From Trichomonas tenax (lineage: Eukaryota; Parabasalia; Trichomonadida; Trichomonadidae), in NCBI GenBank assembly GCA_023091735.1, contig JALKBU010000089.1:24280-88279 (forward strand): DNA of 64,000 nucleotides, in the 5' to 3' direction. The position numbers and the translations under genes were made by a program. The notes below the pieces were generated by a model. It did no database searches. It saw only the letters and a list, made by a program, of their open reading frames with translations, and was not told where the DNA came from. Positions 19,144-31,100 of the stretch are shown in pieces. How positions within the stretch are numbered: the stretch's first letter is position 1; each line of letters begins with the position of its first letter.

Positions 19144-20316
19144 TTAGAAGATAGATGAGAAACTTGGATGATCCCAAAGAATATCGATGTGATCTGTATT
19201 GATATTTGTGATAACACAGCTATTGTAACCGAAGGATCGAGAGTTCAGAAGAGATACAATGAACAAAATAATTGGGAACAACCCAATGATATAATAGAAT
19301 CCTAGGATTGTCTTAAAAGCATTAACAAACATTACTGCAATGAAGGAAATAAACACTATATTCATTTCGAGAGAAGTGATGAAAATTGGCTTGTCAATCA
19401 TTGTATCGAGTTTGTAGAGCTGGAAGCTTTCCTTCTTGGGGAACTTCTGCTCTTTCTTATTTTGAATATTAATCAAAGCAGTCGAATCTGGAGTACTTCT
19501 ATTGCCATTGACTTCGTCAGAGCTTGAGCTATCATCAGAAGCACTTCTCCTGCGAACTTGTGTGTTATCTCTCCAATAAGCAGCATTCCAGAAGCTTTCG
19601 TAATCATCTGAAGCGACGAATTCTGCTCTAATTTCTGGACTGTATAAAAAATTGACTGCTCGGTTGCTGCATTGTTTGTTGCACTTTAATAATGATAATA
19701 ATATCGATAAATATGCGGCAAAATATAAGAAAAATGGGAGATAAATAGTCCAGAGAGGAACTATTTTAAGCGTATGAAGGATAACTAAGATAGAACAAGG
19801 AAGCATACCCACAATTCTAAAAAGTAAGGAAATTCTATGCGATATTGATGAATAAAGACCGAAAATAATATCGAGAACAATTGCTGTAGTAGAAAAGATC
19901 GACAACCAGAATATATTAACAAGAATTCCATTAGTTTGAATTATTATATATCCAAATAACAAAATAAAAGGATAAATACTATAGTTGTTATGTATGAAAC
20001 TTATGCATGTCTTAATTGATGCTTCTTCGAACAAAGCGAAAACAATATAAAATATGGTCATTAAAATATGAACGGCAGATGTGAAAATGATTGGGGTAAA
20101 GACGACATTAATTGACAGTGGAGAAGTTTCTTTGAAGACTTGGTGCCACATTAAGTAAATTACTACGAAAGAAATAAAATAGAAAAATGTGATGACTGTT
20201 TTTGTCTGATGCACGGAACAAAGTGGAATGTTCGTGTCGAGGAAGTCAAAAATTCTCTCATTGTTGAAATATCGATCTTCAAGATATTTGATATCAATGG
20301 AAGAATAATAACTCAT
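19144..20316 (-). CDS. multipass membrane protein, family uncertain
   Basis: 390 residues from ATG 20316-20314. Hydrophobic segments lie at about 40-58, 71-95, 113-128, 131-153, 162-182 and 189-212. A cytosolic-looking loop rich in Ser, Asp and Arg (about 240-295) follows, and then two more segments at about 301-322 and 326-346. The arrangement of six helices, a polar loop and further helices resembles the TMEM185/TMEM60-like group, but I see no diagnostic motif and do not assign it. There is no cleavable signal peptide, and the first 35 residues are hydrophilic. It is divergent from the gene at 20942. Confidence 0.7.
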   Translation of the reverse strand: MSYYSSIDIKYLEDRYFNNERIFDFLDTNIPLCSVHQTKTVITFFYFISFVVIYLMWHQVFKETSPLSINVVFTPIIFTSAVHILMTIFYIVFALFEEASIKTCISFIHNNYSIYPFILLFGYIIIQTNGILVNIFWLSIFSTTAIVLDIIFGLYSSISHRISLLFRIVGMLPCSILVILHTLKIVPLWTIYLPFFLYFAAYLSILLSLLKCNKQCSNRAVNFLYSPEIRAEFVASDDYESFWNAAYWRDNTQVRRRSASDDSSSSDEVNGNRSTPDSTALINIQNKKEQKFPKKESFQLYKLDTMIDKPIFITSLEMNIVFISFIAVMFVNAFKTILGFYYIIGLFPIILFIVSLLNSRSFGYNSCVITNINTDHIDILWDHPSFSSIF

Positions 20317-20941
20317 TTATAAAAAAGAAATTTTCGAAATGTGTTTTGATGTTATATCTATTTTCATGATAGATCACTTCCTTGCATGACAGAAAGATAT
20401 ATTTACGCGTCGGATTGTCAGAAATATTTTAGGATGATTGCAATTATGAATCGAAAACAATAGTTGGCTTCTAATTTGGATACCGCAATAGGTCGTATGA
20501 GCATTCAATGTCTACAGAAGCAAATTTTGCCGTAATGAGAAATCTTGTCTGAAAGAAAATTCAAAAAAAAAATCTTGGCAAAAATTTTGACATGTAAATC
20601 ATCCGAAATTTCCGTTAGTAATATGAAAAACGGCTTCCAATCAGTTGATGTTTGCATGTCAAATTATCGGTCAAATTAGGATGATTAAAAAGATGATCAG
20701 TCGTATGTCCAAAAAGTGTATTTATAATCTGAATATCGCAAAATTTTGTCTAAAAACGGAATAAAAAATATTTGTGTAAAGCTCGGAAAATTGAATTGAC
20801 TTAATTAAATTTTCAGTGGTTTACATTAACAATTTCTTATTTTTGATCATATGCATCTAGAAGGTCCATAAGTTGAAGAAAATGGAATAGAAATGTGGCG
20901 GAAAATATTTTTTGTAAAGTTTACAAGCCGGTTTTTAAACA
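20317..20941. promoter_or_regulatory. divergent promoter region with TGACATGTAAAT and an E2F-like site
   Basis: 625 bp between two divergent starts. An exact TGACATGTAAAT lies at 20588-20599, and its reverse-type core (GCATGTCAAA) lies near 20653. TGGCGGAAAA at 20896-20905, 37 nt before the ATG at 20942, resembles an E2F half site. No coding sequence is visible. Confidence 0.4.
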
Positions 20942-21847
20942 ATGTCCCACACACAGCCAGGTTCTGATGAGTCAGATGACGCATGGGCGACGGTCTTTGA
21001 TGCGATCGAGTACAAAGATGGTGATGAGGCAGATGTGTTCGCCATGGATCCTTTTTCAGACTTTTATTCCGGGATGCATCAAAATATAAAACAAAATCAT
21101 TTCGCGTTTCAGCCTCTGCCTGGCGGACACACGGGAAATCCTAGCTTGGATTCGGCAAGTACAGACTTTTTTCACCGGAGAACGATTTCATCTCCGCTGA
21201 TCCAGCTTTCCCCGAGCCAGCACCCCTACGGCCCCCAGGTGCAGCTCCCAGGAGTGCAGACAACCCTGAGTTTCACGCCATCAAGGATTTCGCGCCTTCT
21301 TGCTCCGGTCGATACTCAGGCAAGGGCACAGGAAGACGCAACATTCATGTCGTCCCTTCACGATGCGACGCTCGTCCTCAACCCGCACGCTCTTAACTTC
21401 ATTCCGTATACATTGTGGCAGGAAAGAACTTATTCGTTCGGAGAACTCATAACAGACTTCTTCCAGAGGAAGAATCACGCAAGTTGTCGTTTCTCATACA
21501 AGCTTTATAACGCCCTCAAGTTGAGCGCAATTAATGAAAAATTCGCTTTCCTTGTAGGCGTTCGTTGGTTGAATGAACAGATTATTCGTGTCGACAAGCG
21601 AGCTTTCGCTCGTTTGCTTGGTATTAAATCCATCGACGGCTCGCTTTTCCACCAGCAAGGAAATTTCCCATCACACGGTTTCATAGAGGTTTCCGCTGAA
21701 GATGTCCCGAAAATATGTCCTGATGTAGATCTTACGGGTGTAGACTTCGATACCGTGCGATTATTATTTCATGGCGAGGGAGTCTTCCTTAGGAGTGCCG
21801 CCGAAGCTGATCTTGCTAATTGTAAGTGGACTAGCTCACGTCGTTAA
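20942..21847 (+). CDS. probable initiator-binding-domain (IBP39-like) DNA-binding protein
   Basis: 301 residues from ATG 20942. Residues 1-125 are acidic and Pro/Ser-rich, probably disordered. Residues about 150-250 are globular: SFGELITDFFQRK, then RFSYKLYNALKL, VGVRWLNEQIIRVDKRAFARLLGIKS and FPSHGFIEVS. The order of a sheet or helix with F..KL, then a W-containing strand, then VDK.AF..LLGIK.., then a GF segment fits the winged-helix initiator-binding domain of trichomonads. IBP39 uses this domain to bind the TCA(Y)(W) initiator of nearly all protein-coding genes, and the genome holds many paralogues. The assignment is by pattern only; the specificity of this paralogue is unknown. The C-terminal domain of IBP39 is not evident. 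Confidence 0.5.
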   Translation: MSHTQPGSDESDDAWATVFDAIEYKDGDEADVFAMDPFSDFYSGMHQNIKQNHFAFQPLPGGHTGNPSLDSASTDFFHRRTISSPLIQLSPSQHPYGPQVQLPGVQTTLSFTPSRISRLLAPVDTQARAQEDATFMSSLHDATLVLNPHALNFIPYTLWQERTYSFGELITDFFQRKNHASCRFSYKLYNALKLSAINEKFAFLVGVRWLNEQIIRVDKRAFARLLGIKSIDGSLFHQQGNFPSHGFIEVSAEDVPKICPDVDLTGVDFDTVRLLFHGEGVFLRSAAEADLANCKWTSSRR

Positions 21848-22147
21848 TCATAGAATTTAAATACATTGTTATCAGAGACAATTTGTTTATTCAAAATTCA
21901 CAATATAATATATAATATTTTTGCGAATTCAAAAATATCAACTCTGCTCGTTCCAAATCAAATGTTGTTGACTTTAAATTACTATCATCATTGTCTACAC
22001 CGCGCAAATGGAAAACTAAGATTGGGCTCTAATATGCGTAATAAACGGAGACTCGCATCTTCAGCAATAATATGAGACTTCTTATTCCAAAATTGTTTTA
22101 AAACTTATAAAAATGTTTTGATTTATAAGAAACGAAATAAATATTTT
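21848..22147. other. intergenic between convergent genes, nothing seen
   Basis: 300 bp of AT-rich sequence between the 3' ends of the probable initiator-binding protein gene and the dynein gene. No open frame, hairpin or repeat stands out. Confidence 0.6.
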
Positions 22148-25100
22148 TTACTCGGCCTCAAGAAGGATGGCGACACCACGCTTAACCCAGTGAGCTGGTG
22201 TACCGATTGATGGGTTGATCTTGAGGTTGAAGAATGAAACGAATGTTGGACCACGGTCCTTTGTAACATAAACAGGACACTCATAGAGTGTTGCAGCACG
22301 GCCTTGTGGCTTATCGATGTAAACAGCACGGATGTACATAACTGGGAGCTGTGGATAAAGCTCCTTGAGGTAAGCTTCGTTGAGGGAGTTCATCTTGCTA
22401 TCCCAACGAGCACCTTCGAGGTAGAGACCATGGATGTATGCACCATCACGTGGTGGAGCATCGATTTCGGACTCTTGCTTCTTTGTAACTTCGACTGTAA
22501 GGATTGTCTGATCGAGTGGCCAGCCGTTCTTTCTGGAAGCGGACTGAGCGACAGCCGTAAGGAAGGATGATGGGTTGAAAAGACCTGGGAGCCAGACAGA
22601 GCTTGGAAGTGTAAGCTCTGCAGACCAGTCCTGGAGCTGTTTGTGGCGATCAAGAAGGTTCTTCCACCATGGCATGAGTGGCTTGAGTGATGGGTATGCG
22701 AGTTTCTCCCATGACGGTGGGACCTTGTTGATGAAGATGGAGTTCATGAGAGCATCCATTTCTTCGGAGATTGTGAGTTCACCGTTAAGACCCTGGAGCA
22801 ACTCAGAGAGTGAGCGCTTGATTTCAGCCATAAGGATGTTCATACGCTCGCACTCCTGGAGACAGATTGAGACGTATGGTTCGTGCTTCTCGACACGGCC
22901 GTAGAGTTCAGTCATGTTGAATGGTTCTGGAACAGCGTTGTTGATCTGTTCGGCGGCGTTCTGGACGGCCTTTTCTGGTGTCTCGCCACCCTCCTTCTTG
23001 GAAGAAGAACGTGGCTGGACCTTGAGGAGTGTAGAGAAGATGAACTCTGTCTGTGCTGTGAGTGAACCGATTTCGGCGTTCGGGTGAAGACCGAAGAGAT
23101 AAGCGGACTCATCTGGGAATTCGCGTGTAGCGTACTCCTTGTACTCAGCGAGTGTGGAGCAGTTTGTTGGAGATGGGAAGCCTGGGACGAGCTCGGCACC
23201 TTCGAAGTCTTCCTTATCGAAAGACTCGAGGTATGTGGCGCAGAGACGACGGTCACGGTCATCGGAGATGTGACCACCATACATGATTTCACCGATAAGG
23301 TATCTGAGTGGAACCCATGGAATTGGCTGTGAGTTATCGAGGTTATCGAACAGAAGCTCAGAGCAGATCTGAAGATCAGCAGCAGAGAAGTTGTAGATTC
23401 TGTTGAAGCCCTGTGGACCGAACTTTCTTCTTTCGACCATGATAGCGTGGAAGACGCAAAGGTGGAAGAGAAGTGCCTTGAATTCACGATCCTTCTGGCA
23501 CTGCTCCATTGTCTCATCGGAGAAGAGGTTGAGGGCACGCATAAGGTTGGCCTTTGTACCACGGGCAGGTTCGTTTGTAACCTTGATGGAGTTCTGGAGG
23601 ATACCAGCTGGGATATCGTTGGATGGTTCAGCAGTGTAGACGATTCTGAATGTCTCGTGGAGTTCACCGAGTCTAAGCTTCTCGATGTGCTTTTCGAGGA
23701 CCATCAACCATGAGCCCATAAGGTGGAGGTTCTGGATGATAACCCAGCCACCATCCTTGGCAGCCTTTGTGAGGCTGTTGAGAGCGTTGGACTCCTGGCC
23801 TTCACCGAGAGAAACGTTGTAAAGGTTGCCCTTTTCTGCGGAGAAGCCGAGCTTTCTGCCGAGGTTCTCGACATCCTTGATTGGATCGGATCCTGGAGAA
23901 AGGATGTAGAAGACGGCCATTCTGTTGTCTGTCTCGGAGAATGTCTCCTTTGTGGAGAATGTAACATCCCATGTGTACTTCTCACCGATCTGGTTGGCGA
24001 CAAATGTTGTGAGGGCGTTAACCATACGATCTGGACGAAGAGCACGGATGACAAGGAGCTTCTGGAACTCTGTCTTGTTCTTGTAGTCAAGTGGAAGCTT
24101 GTCGAGTTCTGGTGTTTCCTGGTCGCACCACTTCTGCCATGGCTTTGTACGCATTGTGATATCCTGTGGGATTGTCTTGAATGCATCAAGAGAGTTGAGA
24201 CCGCAGATGGATGTCCAGGAAGCTTCTGTGAGCCAGTCTGGAGATGGGTTCTGGAACTCTGTGTTACGTGGGTTACGAAGGAGTGCCATGAACTCATCTG
24301 GCTTGATGGCGCCGGACTGCTTATCTGCAAGAAGGATTCTGAAGCAGAGAAGTGCTGTGAAGATGATCTGGTGGCGCTGGAAGAGACCTCTCATGGCCCA
24401 TCTGAATGTCTTGAATGTAATAGAGTCGATGAGAGAGTTCTCACGAACGACTGGGTTGCCAGATGCCTCAGCTTCGTCCATAGCCTTGATGAAGACTGTG
24501 ACGAAGGCGGCAAGAGAGAACTGGTACATGTGATCGATCTTACCAAGGTCGACAAGGATGAAGTAGAGAAGGGCAGCACGAGAAGCAACACGTCTGTAAG
24601 CTTCACGGTGGATGTTGATTTCCTGAGATGTTTCAATGGCCTTTTCGACACGAACTGTAAGCTCGGCGGATGTCTTCTTGGTGATGTCGAGTGTGTTCAT
24701 GAGATCTGGATCGTCGATAAGTGAGCCCTTCGGGTTCTTGAGACGGTCGAGAAGATCCTTCTCGAGCTGACCCATAGTGATCTTATCTTCGTTCATCTGT
24801 CTGATGAGGGCAGCCTTCTTCTCTTCGAGACCTTCCTTCTCGTGGTTAACGACGTTACCAAGAAGCTGTTCTTCGAGACCATCGAGTGTAACTGTGAAGT
24901 TGATGACTGTGGTTTGGGCCTGAATTTCTGGCTGGAAGTGTGGGTTAGCAAGCTTGGTCTGAAGGAAGAGCTTGAAGTTGTTGTTGTACTCGACTTCACG
25001 ATCACCGAGCTGGATTGTGTTACGGTAACCACGCTTGATGATGTTTCTGGCAAGAATTGGGTTGATGACTGGATCGAATGTCTCACCGACGTTTTCGATG

Positions 25101-28100
25101 ATGACTGGCCAGCCGTTCTCGACAGCGTTTGTGAGTGTGTTCATGAAGTTATCCTGACCGAAACGAAGGACGACGAGATCCTTTGCACGGTTGTTGCGGA
25201 GCCACTTGATGCCCTGGAACTGTGGATCGATAAGAAGTGGCCAGCGAGATGTGGAGCATGTGATAGCAGCGTTCTCGATGGAGACTGTATCGTTTGGAAG
25301 GCCTTCGTTAGACCAGGCGGCGAGAAGACCGTCATCAGAAAGGAGACCAAGTGGATCCTTGGCAACCTTGATGTTACCGTTAGCAAGGAATGATTTCCAG
25401 CGATCGTTGAGGAGACGTTCACGATAAGCACGTGTGAATGGACCGCAGTATGAAACGAAAGCAGCGGCAAGAAGTGAATCGCCGACGATGGATGTAAGTT
25501 CCTCGTTGTAAGCAGCGATTTTCAGCTTCCAACGTTCACCTTCGCCACCGAGGCCAGAAACGAGGTCTGTAGCACGCTTGATTCTGTCAGCCATCTCCTG
25601 GGCATCGGCCTGAGCCTTAGCCTTTTCGGCGTTCTTGCCCTCGAGCTGCTCCTTAAGAGCGTTGAGGGAGGCCTGGAGTGTGGCGAGCTTGGACTCAGCC
25701 TTTGCAAGCTGGGCCTTGAGTGTAGCGACTTCCTCAGCTGCGGACTCGGCCTTCTGCTGCTTTGGAATGATATCCTGAAGAATTGTATGGTATTCGAGAA
25801 TCTTCATCATCCAGTTGTAAAGGGCAGCGCAAGCTGTGGATGACTTTCTGACATCAGCTTCTGTGAACTGGGAGCCCCACTTGGCAACCTTCTGCTTTGT
25901 GAGTTCCATAATATCGTTGGACCATGTTTCTGGAAGTGTCTGGAGCCTGTGGATGAAGTTGGATGTGTTAGCCATGATCTTCTTAGCAGCCTTCCAGGAT
26001 GTATCACGAGCTGGACGACCACCTTCGGAGAGAATGAGAACGACAGCTGGCATAACATCTTCGACACGACCTGGTGGTGTTGGGAAGGAGGCAAGTTCTG
26101 TGATAGCCTTCTTATCGAGATCCTTGATAGCGAGTTCAGCCTGTTCCTTCTTCGGAATAGCCTTCTTGAGATCGGATTCAGCATCTTCTCTGATCTTTTC
26201 TGCTTCCTTAGCTGCCTTTTCGACATTTGTGCGTTCAATCTGAGCAGCATCGGATTGCTTCTTGACAGTAGCAGCCTTGGCTGTGATTTCGTCGATCATA
26301 GTGACGCACTCCTGCTGAGCCTGAGCGACTTCCTTTGTCTTGGCTTCGAGAGCGACCTTCATACGCTCGACACCCTCAGAAGAGCCCTGAAGCATCTTGA
26401 GACCCTGTGAGAAGTATTCTGTGTTGTTGATGATTGTCTCGCGTGTTCTCTGGAGAGTCTGACGGAATGTGGAGATGAGCTCAAGGTAGCTCTTTGGTGT
26501 AGCGTAGTTGTAACGGCGTTCATCTTCGAGGTAATCCTGAGAAATCTCGACGACGGATGTGTGAGCCTGAGCAATGAACTTGACGACTGTCTCTGGATCG
26601 TTGCCAGCAAGGTCGAGATCGGAAAGGAATCTCTTGGCGACGGAGTAAAGGGCATCCTCTGGCCATGCGTGGAACCAGTCGATTGTCATGCAATTGACAA
26701 GTGCTGGGAATCTACGAGCACGGATACGGAATGTTTCACCGGATGGAGACTGGCAGAAGACGATACGGAGGTACTTGCGGACACGTTCTGTGAAGAACTT
26801 CATAGCATCCTGTGGTGTAAACTGGATGCCAGCGACCTTCATATCACCCTTGACAGCGGAGTAGATGGACTCGAAGTCTTCTGGGCTGAAGACATCTGGA
26901 AGGACACCTGTGGAAAGGAAGTCGGAAACTGGGATGAGGAACTTCTCAGCAAGAATCTGTGTATCTGTGAGAAGGAATGTTGTTGGTTGCTTCTTGCCAC
27001 CTGTGACCAGGAAGACCTTAACAAGGTCAGCGTTGAATTCGTTGATGCCGTAGTTGTTGGAAAGTGTGATCTGGAAGACGTTGTAGCCAGCCATGTAGGA
27101 GGCGAGTCTGACGAGAGATTGCTTACCGGAACCACCGAGACCGACAAGGAGCATGTGGCCGTTTGGCTGTGTGATACCACGAGCGATTCTGACGACGTGC
27201 TCGATAGCATCCTTGAAGAGAACAAGATCCATAACTGGATGAGAGTCGTTGTACTCCTGAAGCTTGTCGTTGATAACCTTGTTTGTCATCTCGAGGTTGA
27301 CCATTGGAGCGTAGCCGTTGTCTTCGAAGTTACCTTCATCACCATCCGGTGGGAAGGCGCAGAATGTCATTTCATCTCTAAGTGCTGGTGTGTCAGAGAG
27401 AACGTCGAGGTTCTTAGATGATGATGAAACGACGATATCCTTAGCCTGGTGGTAGTCATCGAGGTCGATCATACGATCGGCGTATACACGGATAGCTTCC
27501 ATGGAGAAGAGCTGAGCGAGGTGCTTGCCTGTCTTGACAGATGCTGGTGTAGCACGAAGAACACCCTGAAGAACGGATGTGATATCACGAAGGTTGAAGT
27601 TGTAGTGGAAGCGGATAGCTGTTGGATGGAACTTGTCGAGGATGGACTTCTGGATATCCATGAAGGCTGGGATGAGCTTGGCAGCAGCCTCCTTAACTTC
27701 TGGCTTGAAGGAGAGGGCAGTCATATGGCCTTCGATCATGGATGAAAGGATCATCTTGACAGAGGCATCCTGTGGGATGGACATGGCGAAAGTGGAAAGG
27801 TGGCGCTGGAGACGTGGATCGATTGTGAAGGAACCAGATGTTGGGTTCATGCATGTGATGTAGTTGATGTTCTTGACATCCTTGAGTGTCATGGCCTGGC
27901 GATCGTACCAGTGCTCATAGTCAAGGTGCTGACGAAGGAGTGTCATTGGTTCCTGTGTGAAGTATGTATCGATCATAGGCATGTTAAGGTCATCAATGAA
28001 GAAGACGCACTTCTTCTGGCCTGGTGGAGCATAAAGCTTACCTGATTTCATTTCGATACCAGCTTCAAGGAAGTTCTGGAGAGCCTGAGATGTTGTGTAG

Positions 28101-31100
28101 TAGTTGAAGTTGATGGCACGGAATATGTAATCGTTGTCGTTCAGCTCGTTGAGGAGGTGGCGAACAAGGACGGACTTACCTGTACCAGCGAAGCCGCAAA
28201 GCATTACTGGGTGATCGCCCTCGATAAGGAGCTTGGAAACCCAGTGAGTTCTCTTTGTTTCTGGAACGAAGACAAGAGAGGATGAGACTGGCTTGCCAAC
28301 TTCGTACTCGAATGGATCTGTGATCTCGGACCATGGTGTGAGTTTCTTCTTGACTGGGTCGACATAGTAGTCGAAGACTGTGCCCTGCTGTGGGAAGACT
28401 ACGTTACGCCATTCGGAGCGCCACATGGAGTTGAACTTCATGCGGTTCTCACCCTGGTCATCGCAAGCACCACCGAAGGCCCAGACAGCAGCGAAGACGA
28501 AGTAGAGTTCGTAGAGTGAAGCATCGGAGTTCTGTGGAACGTTCTGCTCTGTAAGGAGACCCTCGAGAAGGCGGCAGAGTGTTTCGACCATAGCGACATC
28601 AGAGATTGGAACGACGTGCTTGATCTGAGCGTGGATGAGCTCGAGTGTGTGCTGGACGTAGTTATTGAAGAGAACTGTGAGCTGGTTCTTCTCTGTAGCG
28701 TTTGTGCGGCGATCGATCCAGGAGTAAGCATAAGCCATTGGACCAACATCTGTCTCGTTGATGAAGAGAATACCGGCACGAGAAACTGTAGCTGGTGTAG
28801 CACACTTGAGGTGGGAAATTTCGAAGACGAGTCTCATGTGTGTTGTAAGTGGAATACGCTCGTTGGAAGCGAGTGTAAGAACCTTGTTGTCGTCCATAAC
28901 TGTGTTGAGGGACTCAATCCAGTTTGGATCAATATCACCATCGAGGACGATCCATTTTGGATTGTCGTTGGTGATCTTGGAAAGGTTACGCATAATTGTG
29001 GAGAAGAGACCATCCTGCCAGTCACGTGTAGCTGGGTTAAGGAAGCCGAAAAGCTCGTTGTTTGTAACGGCCTTCGGGTTGAGATCGATGAACTGGCATG
29101 GTGTGCCACGCTTGGTGTAAGCACGGGAAAGAGCACGCCAGACTTCTGTCTTACCTGTACCAGCAGCACCGATGATGAAGACGGAGTGACGAACGTTGAG
29201 AAGTTCTTCGAGCTCGACGATCTTTCTGATGAACTGATCTTCGCCCTGGAGACCATTGGCGAGGACGACTTCCTTGATCTGAGCTTCCCACTTAAGGTTG
29301 CGCTTACGTGGAATATCGATCTTCGGGAAGAGATCGTTGATGAGACCAAGGAAGACTGGAAGATCTGTTGTGATGATCTTTGGAATGTTGAAGTCACGAA
29401 GAGCACGCATGAGGACACCATCTTCTGGCATGTTTGGATCTGCACGACGGAGTGAACCAGCGACGACAAGGACGGACTTGACGGCACGAAGACCCCAGTC
29501 ATAGTGAAGCTGCTTGGAAAGAAGCTGCTGGCAACGGCTGTAAAGTGTTGTGAACTTCTTTGTAAGGATGGAGGCCATTGTGAAACCTTCAGCCATAAGC
29601 ATAATTTCGCAGATGATCTGGAAGTCTGGGACGCACATGGAAACGGAACGGAAGAGAGCCTTGATGTTTTCTGGAAGTTCTGTACGGCCAGCGTAACCTG
29701 GGTTCATTGTGATGAAGATACCGACGGATGGCCTAAGAGAGATAAGCTCTTCACCGACGAACTTGAACTCAGTAGCATGGACTCTAAGAGCATCAAGAAT
29801 GGACTTAACCTGGTTAGCGACGACAGAAAGCACACGAGCAGCGATACGGTTGAACTCATCGAAGCAACCCCAAGCACCAGCCTGAGAAAGACCCTTGAAT
29901 GTGTTAGCGAGTGACTTGTGGTCCATCTGCTCGGAGCAGTTGAAAACGAAGCAAACCTGACCCATAGCACGGGCAAGATCCTTAACTGTTTCTGTTTTAC
30001 CTGTACCGGCTGGACCAGCTGGAGCACCACCCATAATTCTGGAGAGTGACTGTGTGAGTGTGATGTAGCATCTATCTGTGAGTGGTGTAACGACAAGACG
30101 AGATGGAGAACCGAGGTACTCGTACTGGTAGAAGAACTTAGCATCAATGATGTTGATGACGCAATCGTGGACTGCGGAATCCCAGCTGAAACGAAGCTGG
30201 CTCTGCCACTCGAAGCACTCGTGTGTTTCTTCGTGATTGTGGATAAGACGCCAAACGACATCTCTGTTGTGGGCATCGTTCTGGCAGACGATTGTGAGCT
30301 TCTGGCGGTTGAGCTTTGTAAGACCAGCCTTCTCATCACGAATGAGGTGAATGAGGTCATCAAGCTGCTTGTTCTGCTTGCTGTTGTAATCCTTCATAGC
30401 TGTTTCCATACCTTCTTCGAGCTGCTTGAAAGCGGCGTTAACTTCCTTGTTCCACTGGATGGAGATGGCGGAAAGACCAACCTGAGCGATGTTGGAAACG
30501 ATCCAGTATGGACGCTGAGATGTATCGTAAGCAGCGGCGGCGGCTTCGGCAAGACGCTCCTTGAGTGTGGCGCGAGCGCAGTCGAGAAGCTTCTGGAGCC
30601 ATGATTCGACTGGGCCATCAAGTGTGAGTTCTTCGTCGAACTCAACGACTTCGCCTTCTCTGGACATCATAGCCTTGCATGTCTCTGGACCTGTCCACTG
30701 GACCTTGACGAGGTTATCGAAGACCTTTGAGAAGTGTGGTTCGATTTCCTGTGGATGGCGACCCTTGGAAAGGATATCAAGAAGGTCGTTAGCAGAAACG
30801 AAGTAGAAACGTGGGAATGCGCGACGCTTTGTCTCGAGATACTCGTTAAGGGACTTCTCAACGATTGTGAGTTCACGAAGAAGCATTTCCATGAACTTCA
30901 TGATCTCTGGCTGGTTGCAAGTGTCGACGACGTTCTTGTTAGCCTGCTGCTTGTTGACGAACTCGATCATCTGCTTATCGATCATTTCGAAGGACTCGGA
31001 CTGCTTTGGAAGCTGCTTTCTGATATCCTCAGAGCCGATGAAGATTGGACGAAGGTGAGTCCAGTGCTGCTGGACATCGAGCCAAATTGTCATGACCTTA

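Noticed and set aside
23723..27421. Plus-strand frames up to 333 residues inside the dynein gene
   Set aside because: Antisense shadows of a fully conserved dynein heavy chain.
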